Positions 7,890-14,332 of a DNA stretch of 32,237 nucleotides are shown here, one piece after another. The translations under genes were made by a program, and so were the position numbers. Origin of the DNA: a virus; the IMG/VR virus record IMGVR_UViG_3300037508_000376, positions 1 through 32,237 of that record. One strand, given 5' to 3'. The notes under the pieces were generated by a model. The model had not been told where the DNA came from. It made no database searches and saw nothing but the letters and a program-made list of their open reading frames with translations. Positions within the stretch are counted from its first letter, which is position 1. Each line of letters starts with the position of its first letter.

Positions 7890-8957
7890 TTATTTACAAT
7901 ACTTAACATAAAACGTATATGGCACAACTTTAAGCTTTGCAAGTATCCAGATGAGATGCTTGTATTTTTTAAAGTCATATCTGTCGAAATATGATCTATC
8001 TCTCTTATGAAGATTCACCAACCTCATCATCCTTTCAGCATCTTTGCCAAGTTTAGTGAAATCAAACTCTGACTTGACAGAGAAGAGTTCTTTGGCTTGC
8101 TCTTTTGTTAGCTTACCACTTCTCACTTGAGCAGCAAGATAAACAATCCTTTTATCAATGCCAAACTTCTCTGGCAGAAGGAATGATCCAACAAATTCAG
8201 TGTACACATTCTCACAATGTTTGCCACCATAATCTTGCCAGTTGATTAGTCTCTTCATCTCAGCCTCCATTGATTCTCTGTCGAATCCATAATGAAATGG
8301 TCTCACATTCTTGATGCCCATAAGAGCATAGAATAATTGATCCTTGAAAGTGAACAGAGGATAATTGTGAAGCTTGAGTCCAGTATACTTGTTATAAACT
8401 GACTGAATATATTTTGCATCCATGTATGTCCATCCTTTTGGAGTTGATCCTTCTGTTCTAAAATCATGACCATTGAGAATGTACTTGATCTGATATTTGA
8501 ATGCAGTATCATACATGAGCTTTGTCATTGCAATATCATTTGGAATATCAGCATCTGGAACACCAGCCCAAAGGAAAGAATCATTCAGCCTATCATATTC
8601 AGATTTATTGACATTGTAAGTGATGCAATCAACTCCAAGCTTTTCAACCAGAGCTCTCATGTTGTGGATTGCTTCTGGAGCATTCCAATTGTTATCAAAG
8701 TGAATGACAAGAGGCTTGAGATTCCAATATCTCACAGCTGTGAATAATAGTGTTGATGAGTCAATCCCTCCAGAGATCCCCATGATGCAGTCATATTTCT
8801 TATCCTTTCCAGCTTGTCTTATCTTGGAAATGATATGCTTGAGTTCATGTGGATTTGCCTGGAGCTCCAGTTCATCATGGAGATCACAGTATTCACATTG
8901 AGTCTCACCTATTGAGGCAATGGACTCATTAAATAAACAGCGTTGACATTCTTTCAT
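7890..8957 (-). CDS. N-acetyl sugar amidotransferase (WbpG/PseA-like, TIGR03573 type)
   Basis: The 355-aa product has the family plan of N-acetyl sugar amidotransferases. An N-terminal pair of CxxC motifs (Cys4/Cys7 and Cys21/Cys24) may bind zinc. It is followed by a PP-loop ATP-binding motif SGGIDSS (62-68) and the segments VIHFDNNWNA and ILNGHDFRTEG. These enzymes use ATP and ammonia or glutamine nitrogen to turn an N-acetyl group on a nucleotide sugar into an acetamidino group, as in pseudaminic acid and O-antigen pathways. I chose the start at 8957; the frame extends to 9146, but that part overlaps the upstream gene and lacks family features. It overlaps the upstream glycosyltransferase by 29 bases. 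No separate glutaminase partner (PseB/HisH-like) is present. Confidence 0.88.
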   Translation of the reverse strand: MKECQRCLFNESIASIGETQCEYCDLHDELELQANPHELKHIISKIRQAGKDKKYDCIMGISGGIDSSTLLFTAVRYWNLKPLVIHFDNNWNAPEAIHNMRALVEKLGVDCITYNVNKSEYDRLNDSFLWAGVPDADIPNDIAMTKLMYDTAFKYQIKYILNGHDFRTEGSTPKGWTYMDAKYIQSVYNKYTGLKLHNYPLFTFKDQLFYALMGIKNVRPFHYGFDRESMEAEMKRLINWQDYGGKHCENVYTEFVGSFLLPEKFGIDKRIVYLAAQVRSGKLTKEQAKELFSVKSEFDFTKLGKDAERMMRLVNLHKRDRSYFDRYDFKKYKHLIWILAKLKVVPYTFYVKYCK

Positions 8958-9669
8958 AATTAACAAATTTATGATAAATTTTTGAGATATAGTCATTGTT
9001 AAAATACCTATCATGATATTGAAACATAATACTTCTGCAGATATCATCAACTGATTGATATGGAATGGATAAAGGAAGATCACCATTGTATATTGATTTC
9101 TTTCCCATGAGTCCCATTTCAATGTTTGTATTTGGACAGCCATCATGCTCAGTTAATCTCAGATTGATAAAGCATTGAGAATATACATCCACAAGTTGAT
9201 CCTTTGTGAACGTATCATGACCAGCTCTGATGATAGGAATGTTGATGCGTTCCTTTATCTCATTGATCATTGACTCACCATAATACTCTGGAGCATTGCC
9301 AGAATACCAGAAGATCTTATCTCCATTTGGCACCAATGGCCAATGGTGAGGAATGACTGCATTGATTGGACACCAGATTGAGTCAATACCTTTGGCCTCC
9401 AATGTTTCTTGGACTTGATGACTCACAGCAATGTTCCTTGCATTTTTAACAAACTTTATCCAATCAGCTGGAAGATCCTTGGCATCTGATCCGAACCAAA
9501 CAATTGTGCTAGTTCCAAGATGTGTTGCTAATAATACTAGGTCCTCTTCTCTATACATCCCCATAAACACAATCTCACCAATGCAATTCTCATAAGGAAT
9601 GAGATTATATTTTTCAATCAATCCTTTGTCAAGACCAGCAAGAGATTCTGAGATGTGAGCTTGCATCAT
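8929..9669 (-). CDS. glycosyltransferase, GT-B-like
   Basis: The 246-aa product looks like a short GT-B glycosyltransferase. The N-terminal half has a Rossmann-like segment (IVWFGSDAKDLP). The C-terminal half has IFWYSGNAPEYYG and then LRLTEHDGCPNTNIEMGLMG, which resembles the donor-sugar site (E-rich loop and following helix) of GT4-type enzymes. The start overlaps the stop of the preceding glycosyltransferase as ATGA; a second ATG follows at 9666. It stands between another glycosyltransferase and a sugar amidotransferase, so transfer of a modified sugar is likely. The acceptor is unknown. Confidence 0.75.
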   Translation of the reverse strand: MMQAHISESLAGLDKGLIEKYNLIPYENCIGEIVFMGMYREEDLVLLATHLGTSTIVWFGSDAKDLPADWIKFVKNARNIAVSHQVQETLEAKGIDSIWCPINAVIPHHWPLVPNGDKIFWYSGNAPEYYGESMINEIKERINIPIIRAGHDTFTKDQLVDVYSQCFINLRLTEHDGCPNTNIEMGLMGKKSIYNGDLPLSIPYQSVDDICRSIMFQYHDRYFNNDYISKIYHKFVNYERMSTLFI

Positions 9670-10364
9670 AACAATTCTTTAAGTTCACTAAATCCATCAT
9701 CAATCAGACTTGGATCATATCTCTCTGACTTGAGAGCTCCACTCCAATGATCATGGAATTTATGTTTGTTCATCCATTTATTAGTTGAGATTGATAACAG
9801 CTTAATATGTTTCTCAGCTGGAATGATTCCAATCTCTTGCTCTAATTTCATTGCCTTTATCCACATAGACCAATCAAGACCAGCATTCAATCTTGGATCA
9901 AATGGTCTCCAGTTTATTTTATTTAAAAAGTCAGCTCTCAGCACTCTTCCAATTCCAATTGGCTCCTGGTATCTCTGTCCTGGTGCATATCCTTTCCAGT
10001 TCACTAATCTTATTGTCTCAGATACATCTGCAAAGTGACAGCCAAGCATTCCAAGCATTCCAAAGTCTTGGATGTGAAGCTTGATTGACTCAACATAATC
10101 ATCAGAACACCAGTCAGATGATCCCATGAACATCACAGCATCAGCTTTGTAGTATCTTGATGCAGCGAATCCAGAATTCCATTTGTTGCCAAGAGGATCA
10201 TTATCAATGTGAATGAATTCAATATCAAACTCCTTTGCTATATCTTGAGCTTCTTTCTCATGGCCCATAATAATGGGAATGACTCCTTGCCTTTTAAGTC
10301 TTGAGATAGTTAATCTGACAAGAGGAAATCTGCCAAAAACAGGTATTGGTGCAGTGACTATCAT
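9666..10364 (-). CDS. glycosyltransferase, GT-A family 2-like
   Basis: The 232-aa product has features of a GT-A fold glycosyltransferase. They are an N-terminal VTAPIPVFGRFPLVRLTISRL, FIHIDNDPLGNKWNSGF (like the pre-DXD region), then MFMGSSDWCSDDYV in the place of the DXD/DDD metal-binding motif, and a later PRLNAGLDWSMWIKA. The gene overlaps its upstream neighbour by 4 bases and its downstream neighbour by 4 bases. No membrane segment is visible, so a soluble enzyme acting in the host cytoplasm is likely. Its donor and acceptor cannot be read from sequence. Confidence 0.75.
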   Translation of the reverse strand: MIVTAPIPVFGRFPLVRLTISRLKRQGVIPIIMGHEKEAQDIAKEFDIEFIHIDNDPLGNKWNSGFAASRYYKADAVMFMGSSDWCSDDYVESIKLHIQDFGMLGMLGCHFADVSETIRLVNWKGYAPGQRYQEPIGIGRVLRADFLNKINWRPFDPRLNAGLDWSMWIKAMKLEQEIGIIPAEKHIKLLSISTNKWMNKHKFHDHWSGALKSERYDPSLIDDGFSELKELL

Positions 10365-10597
10365 TGTTTGACTCCTATAAAATGAATCTTAGGCTTGAGA
10401 TGCTCTCCATCATTGATAGACTTCACCAGCTTGCTCATTGCATTTCGTATACATGTTGCACATCCTAAATTGACCTTGCCATGACCAGCTGATATATGCC
10501 ATTGATTGAGTTCCTTTTTTAGTTGAGCATTCAAAGAGAATGATCTTGTCCTTGAGAATCTTTCAGCTTGCTCTTTTAGTTCATTGCTTATGTTCAT
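10361..10597 (-). CDS. small conserved-looking protein with CxxC motif
   Basis: The 78-aa product is basic and has a segment LGCATCIRNAMSKLVKSI in its middle, with one CxxC pair. Similar short proteins with a GCxTCIRNAM motif occur in Bacteroidota phages next to regulatory and packaging genes. It overlaps the membrane protein upstream by 17 bases and the glycosyltransferase downstream by 4 bases, so it belongs to the same message. The function is unknown; the CxxC pair could hold metal or form a disulphide. Confidence 0.65.
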   Translation of the reverse strand: MNISNELKEQAERFSRTRSFSLNAQLKKELNQWHISAGHGKVNLGCATCIRNAMSKLVKSINDGEHLKPKIHFIGVKQ

Positions 10598-10796
10598 AAA
10601 TCAGTATTAAGTCAGAGATTAGATAAGTTATAAATGCCATGCCAATAAGCATGTAATCAACCACACAACAACCAGCAACAGCTATCCAAAATGATAGACA
10701 GCTCTGGCAATTAAATGGCTTGTAGTCTGGAAGATTGAAGCTCTGGAGAGCTCTCGCAATCCCTATTGGAATAGTGATAAGTAAAATGTAAATCAT
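10581..10796 (-). CDS. small membrane protein with CxxC motif
   Basis: The 71-aa product has hydrophobic segments at about residues 2-18 (IYILLITIPIGIARAL) and 35-65 (FWIAVAGCCVVDYMLIGMAF and onwards). Between them is a loop with FNCQSCLSFW. Small membrane proteins with a NCxxCLSFW loop are common in Bacteroidota phages, but I know of no tested role. The start lies 86 bases inside the 3' end of the sigma-like gene, in another frame, a long but not rare overlap for phages. It could interact with the host membrane or take part in lysis; neither is shown. Confidence 0.65.
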   Translation of the reverse strand: MIYILLITIPIGIARALQSFNLPDYKPFNCQSCLSFWIAVAGCCVVDYMLIGMAFITYLISDLILIYEHKQ

Positions 10797-11229
10797 TTTT
10801 AAATTTTTTAATGGCTAAATGGATTGTGTCCAGGGATATTCCTGTCTCATTTCTAATTTCTCTGTATGTCATCCCCATCAGATGCATCTTAGTGATTTCT
10901 TTGGTGAAGAGCTCTTGATCATCAGAAGGACTCTTGTCCATATATGAGTCAAGCAAGAGCTGCATTTCTGTCTCATGGTATTCTTGATCTGTTTCTTTAT
11001 CAAATAGTTCTGGAAGAGGATCATTTAATCTGTATTGTTTGTTGAATGTTGAATCTCTCCAGTTATATTGATTGTATGAATATCTTGCAAAAACTCTTGG
11101 AAGATCACAGGCTGGGATGTTGAGTTCATACACCAACAGATAGACATGGCTAACCAGGTCTCTGTATGTTGGATTTCCTCCAGTGACTTTCTCTGCAATG
11201 ATGTATGCTTCTTTTTTCCAAAATTCCAC
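10711..11229 (-). CDS. sigma-factor-like DNA-binding regulator
   Basis: The 172-aa product ends in a clear helix-turn-helix (about residues 113-146: KMHLMGMTYREIRNETGISL, then DTIHLAIKKFKNDL) like sigma region 4. The N-terminal half is helical, with NPTYRDLVSHVYLLVYE and an aromatic FARYSYNQYNWR segment that could stand in for region 2. The middle is acidic. It fits a phage sigma-like or sigma-related activator of late genes, directly ahead of the glycan, terminase and tail genes. The last 29 codons overlap the next gene. A plain HTH regulator is the alternative. Confidence 0.65.
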   Translation of the reverse strand: MEFWKKEAYIIAEKVTGGNPTYRDLVSHVYLLVYELNIPACDLPRVFARYSYNQYNWRDSTFNKQYRLNDPLPELFDKETDQEYHETEMQLLLDSYMDKSPSDDQELFTKEITKMHLMGMTYREIRNETGISLDTIHLAIKKFKNDLHFTYHYSNRDCESSPELQSSRLQAI

Positions 11230-11238
11230 ATGATAAAG

Positions 11239-11454
11239 TTATGGATTTTTAAAATACCAATTAAACCATTTGATGTAAAAGTCCTCTGAGACCTTTTTAC
11301 CATTCATAAATCTCCAGAGTTGAGTTGTATTGACTCCAATATCCTCTGCCACATGAATCTGTTTGTATCTGTTGGATATCTTGCTCTTTGTTTGATTAAT
11401 CATCCAATCCTTGATATTATCCTGGTGATTAAGGAATATTGTAAATGTCCTCAT
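11239..11454 (-). CDS. small HTH DNA-binding protein (Cro/XRE-like)
   Basis: The 71-aa product has a helix-turn-helix pattern in its centre (YKQIHVAEDIGVNTTQLWRF, then MNGKKVSEDF), as in short Cro/XRE-type regulators. The start shares ATGA with the stop of the 49-codon membrane gene upstream. Ten bases separate it from the sigma-like gene downstream, so two likely regulators are encoded side by side. It may act as a switch between early and late genes. No operator could be assigned to it from sequence alone. Confidence 0.65.
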   Translation of the reverse strand: MRTFTIFLNHQDNIKDWMINQTKSKISNRYKQIHVAEDIGVNTTQLWRFMNGKKVSEDFYIKWFNWYFKNP

Positions 11455-11600
11455 TGGTTTCTATAAACTTTGATTATTGTTCCTATTATCATGATGATCC
11501 AGGTACCTAAGATGCCAAACCATCCAAAGAAATGGAAGATAGATGCAATGCTGGCCAATATGACCAGCAATGACAAGAATGAAAATAATAGCTCTCTCAT
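11451..11600 (-). CDS. 49-aa membrane protein
   Basis: This short gene fits exactly between its neighbours. Its start is two bases after the stop of the DUF3127 gene, and its stop shares ATGA with the HTH gene. The product (MRELLFSFLSLLVILASIAS, then IFHFFGWFGILGT, then WIIMIIGTIIKVYRNQ) has two hydrophobic segments at about residues 4-22 and 26-43 and a short basic tail. It could be a holin-like or membrane-acting early protein. The function is unknown; the fit of both ends and the membrane pattern support it being real. Confidence 0.6.
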   Translation of the reverse strand: MRELLFSFLSLLVILASIASIFHFFGWFGILGTWIIMIIGTIIKVYRNQ

Positions 11601-11602
11601 GA

Positions 11603-11875
11603 TTAGAAGATTGAAGATTCAATCTTGTAAGCATTTAAGGTGTTGTAATACTTACCATTGTACTCTCTTCCTCTGTGATCGAATGTGACCTCAATCTCTT
11701 CACCAGTTGTAAACTTATCCATCTCTTGGATGCGATCATTCATCACTTGGAATTGGATTGACTGAGGATATTTCTCATCTGGAGTCTGAATCACAAAATC
11801 CATTACTCTGAACTTATCAGAGATTTGTCTTGGCTCTAATTTCAGGATGAGCTTTCCTTTAAGTTTATGTTCCAT
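11603..11875 (-). CDS. DUF3127 protein, probable single-stranded DNA-binding role
   Basis: The 90-aa product opens with KLKGKLILKLEPRQIS and continues with FVIQTPDEKYPQSIQFQV, then TGEEIEVTFDHRGREYNGKY and a final LNAYKIE. This is the plan of DUF3127, a small OB-fold-like family typical of Bacteroidota and their phages, often found in the place of SSB in recombination clusters. It follows the exonuclease gene by one base. A single-stranded DNA-binding partner for the ERF/exonuclease pair is inferred from fold and place, not proven. Confidence 0.75.
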   Translation of the reverse strand: MEHKLKGKLILKLEPRQISDKFRVMDFVIQTPDEKYPQSIQFQVMNDRIQEMDKFTTGEEIEVTFDHRGREYNGKYYNTLNAYKIESSIF

Positions 11876-11876
11876 T

Positions 11877-12500
11877 TTACTTATTATTTAACTGGTTAAT
11901 ATACTGACTATAATATTCATTTGCTGCAGTGAGCTTCTCTTTCATCTGATCAATGTGATGATCACCAAAGAATTCATATCTCAAGACTGTGATTCTCTTC
12001 TCTGGATCAATGTGACTGACTTTGTGAATGGATCTATTATCCCAGTCACTGAGTAAAACATCATCAGTATCAATCATGCAATAAATCAATTCTGCATATG
12101 GTTTATTCAACAGCCAACAATAACCCATCAATTGCCACATGTAATCTTTATTGGCTCCCTCATCTGATGTTGCTGGCCAAGTCTCAAGAGACCAGGATGT
12201 CTTGATATCAATAATCATATTGTCCAGGATGATGTCTGGCTCTCCAGTTAAGAATTCATTCTCAAATCTTTCAGTATTCTTGACATAGAATGTGCCTCTC
12301 ACTTGATTGACAAGAGCAATAGAATCCTCCTCCCAATCCTTGCCTTTCATCATTGGCTTTGTGACTATTGATGAAGAGAAGCCAAAGAATTGCTCCTTTG
12401 CTATTCTTCTGATCTCTGACTTAGCTGTCTCTGATAATTGCTCTGACTTTAACTTTGGAGCTGTCATGAGCTTTCCTAATGCTGATGGGTGCCATTTCAT
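11877..12500 (-). CDS. phage exonuclease, PD-(D/E)xK (YqaJ/lambda Exo-like)
   Basis: The 207-aa product has the key features of a lambda-Exo-like recombination exonuclease. They are TGEPD (residues 85-89), then DNMIIDIKTSW (93-103) giving the acidic residues and the D-x-K motif, and YMWQLMGYCWLL (120-131) with the glutamine of motif QxxxY. It begins MKWHPSALGKLMTAPK, as is common in Bacteroidota phage homologues. It would chew one strand of duplex ends for annealing by the ERF protein, whose gene overlaps its start by 4 bases. Together with DUF3127 it forms a recombination operon. Confidence 0.85.
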   Translation of the reverse strand: MKWHPSALGKLMTAPKLKSEQLSETAKSEIRRIAKEQFFGFSSSIVTKPMMKGKDWEEDSIALVNQVRGTFYVKNTERFENEFLTGEPDIILDNMIIDIKTSWSLETWPATSDEGANKDYMWQLMGYCWLLNKPYAELIYCMIDTDDVLLSDWDNRSIHKVSHIDPEKRITVLRYEFFGDHHIDQMKEKLTAANEYYSQYINQLNNK

Positions 12501-13003
12501 AATTGTGCCTCCTGTTCCTTAGTTAATGAATAATTCTCTTTCAACTTCTCAATGGTATACTTTCCATTTTGAATCTTCTCAAGAGCTATCTTGAACTGCT
12601 CATCAGTTACTGTTGGCTTGGAAGATACCTTGATTGAATTGCCATCATCATCCACAGCTTGCAATGACAACAGAGCTTGCAATGTTGCTCTCCTGTAATA
12701 AGTTGTTGCTGAAATCATCTTCTGTGGATCCTGGATCAATGGCAATGTCAACCAGCTTTCAACCTTCTGACCAGAATCAATGTCAATGATCTGAGTTAAC
12801 AAGATATTATCATGGATTGGCTGCAGTAATATCAAGCCATTCTCATGGAGGATTGGCTCAACTGTCTCAAGCAATGCATTGATATCAGCATAACTACGTT
12901 TGAAATGTGGATTTGTAGCATTCTTAACTACTTTTCCAATGTGCATCTTTGCTCTGTGGAGCTTCATGTAAAGAGTTACATGAGTTAATTCATCATTTTG
13001 CAT
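12497..13003 (-). CDS. erf: ERF family single-strand annealing protein
   Basis: The 168-aa product matches the ERF family. An early helix is followed by NPHFKRSYADINALLETVEP, ILHENGLILLQPI, a beta segment with LTQIIDIDSGQKVES, and TTYYRRATLQALLSLQAVDD. The Y-R-R-A-x-L-Q-A-L-L segment is a hallmark. ERF proteins anneal complementary strands in phage recombination. The gene starts about 15 bases after the predicted transcription start of the promoter at 13025-13055. It overlaps the exonuclease gene by 4 bases. Confidence 0.88.
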   Translation of the reverse strand: MQNDELTHVTLYMKLHRAKMHIGKVVKNATNPHFKRSYADINALLETVEPILHENGLILLQPIHDNILLTQIIDIDSGQKVESWLTLPLIQDPQKMISATTYYRRATLQALLSLQAVDDDGNSIKVSSKPTVTDEQFKIALEKIQNGKYTIEKLKENYSLTKEQEAQL

Positions 13004-13024
13004 ATCTATTAATTTAAATTTTTA

Positions 13025-13055
13025 CAAATGTACTAAAATAATTTTAATTGTGCAA
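13025..13055 (-). promoter_or_regulatory. Bacteroidota-type promoter for the recombination operon
   Basis: On the minus strand TTG (13053-13055), a 20-base spacer, and TACATTTG (13025-13032) match the Bacteroidota consensus TTG, N17-23, TAnnTTTG. The element overlaps the end of the methyltransferase gene and sits just upstream of erf. It would give the ERF, exonuclease and DUF3127 genes a start of their own. Confidence 0.6.
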
Positions 13056-13683
13056 CATGGTTGTTAATTCTTTCCATTGCCTTATCAAAATATTCTTTGT
13101 CAAGTTCGCATGCCGTTAAGTCAAATCCATAGTCATGGCATGCTATTGCTATTGAGCCACTGCCTAAATGAGTATCAAGTATTTTGTCTCCTTGCTTTGC
13201 GTATTTATCAAGTAGCCATTTGTAAAGAGCAACTGGTTTTTGAGTTGGATGGATTCGTGTTTCTTTATTTTTCATGTCACCTTGTAACATTCCTGCCCAT
13301 CTAAATTCAAATTTTCTCACCGCTGTTTTATGATTTGTCCATGCAAGTTCACAATCTGCAAAGTCATTATCTCCATTTTGTTTATCCCAAACAACCCAGC
13401 TCGAGCTATTTGAATTAGGTATATTTTCAATAAAATGATTAGCTCCCCAAATAATAACTTGTTTTGATACTCTTGTAAGTTCAATAAAATAATCTTTTGA
13501 TGGTACTAAACTATCCCAATTTTTAGCTGTATATAGTGTAGGTCTTGTTGCCTTTCCTCTTGAATGATTCTTTGCACCATCCTCACCTATCCCATATGGC
13601 GGATCAACAATAGCCAAATCAAAGTAATTATCTGGATAGCGAGCCATGAGCTCCATGTTATCTTCATTGGTTATATTAAGCAT
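13033..13683 (-). CDS. DNA adenine N6-methyltransferase (beta-class order)
   Basis: The 216-aa product has motif IV DPPY (27-30) near the N-terminus and the SAM-binding motif DTHLGSGS (about 170-177) near the C-terminus, preceded by HPTQKPVALYKWLL. This order is that of beta-class adenine methyltransferases. No target recognition domain beyond the short middle part is visible, so the target is not readable. The gene overlaps the VRR-NUC nuclease gene by 13 bases. It may protect phage DNA from host restriction enzymes or mark phage DNA, or it may pair with the nuclease upstream. Confidence 0.88.
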   Translation of the reverse strand: MLNITNEDNMELMARYPDNYFDLAIVDPPYGIGEDGAKNHSRGKATRPTLYTAKNWDSLVPSKDYFIELTRVSKQVIIWGANHFIENIPNSNSSSWVVWDKQNGDNDFADCELAWTNHKTAVRKFEFRWAGMLQGDMKNKETRIHPTQKPVALYKWLLDKYAKQGDKILDTHLGSGSIAIACHDYGFDLTACELDKEYFDKAMERINNHVAQLKLF

Positions 13684-14153
13684 AATGTAAATTTTTCATA
13701 CCACAATACAAAATCATCAAATGTTTTTGCAATAATGTAAGTACCTCCAGCTTTCTCAATAGCTTCTTGATAAGCTTTCTGAGCATCAGACTGTCTGTCG
13801 GATCCAAATTTCACCTCAATTTTGACTGACCTTCCTCTGATGGTTGCAGAGATATCAGCTGTTCCTTTGGTTGATTGTCCTGGAGTCCATTTGCCTGGTA
13901 GTTGTTTCTCGTATTGCACCTCTCCAGTTCCAACCTTAATCTTTTTGCCTTCTCTGTATTGACCTTGAGATGAGATTCTCTCGGCTTGTCCTCCAAGAGC
14001 ATTGATATAAAAGATTATGCATTTGGTAAGGCTATTGGCTGATGAATCCTTCCAATCAGTTAAAGGAATGAGCTCTGCTCTCATTGATGGATATTTAGTT
14101 GTCAGTTGTTCTATCTCCAGAGCTTTGAGTCTGTCCTTGTTAATCTTGTTCAT
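13671..14153 (-). CDS. VRR-NUC-type PD-(D/E)xK nuclease
   Basis: From the ATG at 14153 the product has 160 aa; the frame extends to 14201, but that part overlaps the upstream gene and adds no family features. The middle reads TKCIIFYINALGGQAERISS, then KGTADISATIRGRSVKIEVK, then RQSDAQKAYQEAIEKAGGTY. The D of GTADI, the E-x-K of IEVK and the Q of SDAQ form the active site of VRR-NUC nucleases. Such enzymes often process Holliday junctions or flaps. It stands between the primase-helicase and the methyltransferase. A restriction role with the methyltransferase is possible but less likely. Confidence 0.8.
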   Translation of the reverse strand: MNKINKDRLKALEIEQLTTKYPSMRAELIPLTDWKDSSANSLTKCIIFYINALGGQAERISSQGQYREGKKIKVGTGEVQYEKQLPGKWTPGQSTKGTADISATIRGRSVKIEVKFGSDRQSDAQKAYQEAIEKAGGTYIIAKTFDDFVLWYEKFTLCLI

Positions 14154-14331
14154 ATCCGTTATAATTATTAAACTCTTCTTTTGTAACTCGTTTACAATCA
14201 AATTGAGTCTTATTAGTTGTGCAGTTTACCACAAAATAATGACCTTCATCTTTCATCTTATCCAAGATGTCAAATAGTATTGTACTCTGCAGATCTTCAC
14301 CAACCTCAATGATAAAGTATTTTTGTTCCAT
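14140..14331 (-). CDS. small protein of unknown function
   Basis: The 63-aa product (MEQKYFIIEVGEDLQSTILF) starts just one base after the primase-helicase stop at 14333 and overlaps the nuclease start by 14 bases. It has no membrane segment and a mixed alpha/beta composition. I do not recognise a family. The tight packing and the place in the replication operon support a real gene, perhaps an accessory protein of the primase-helicase or of the nuclease. Confidence 0.6.
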   Translation of the reverse strand: MEQKYFIIEVGEDLQSTILFDILDKMKDEGHYFVVNCTTNKTQFDCKRVTKEEFNNYNGYEQD

Positions 14332-14332
14332 T

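Noticed and set aside
8958-9146. 63-codon N-terminal extension of the amidotransferase frame
   Set aside because: The extension overlaps the upstream glycosyltransferase in another frame, and the family N-terminus (CxxC just after the start) fits the ATG at 8957.
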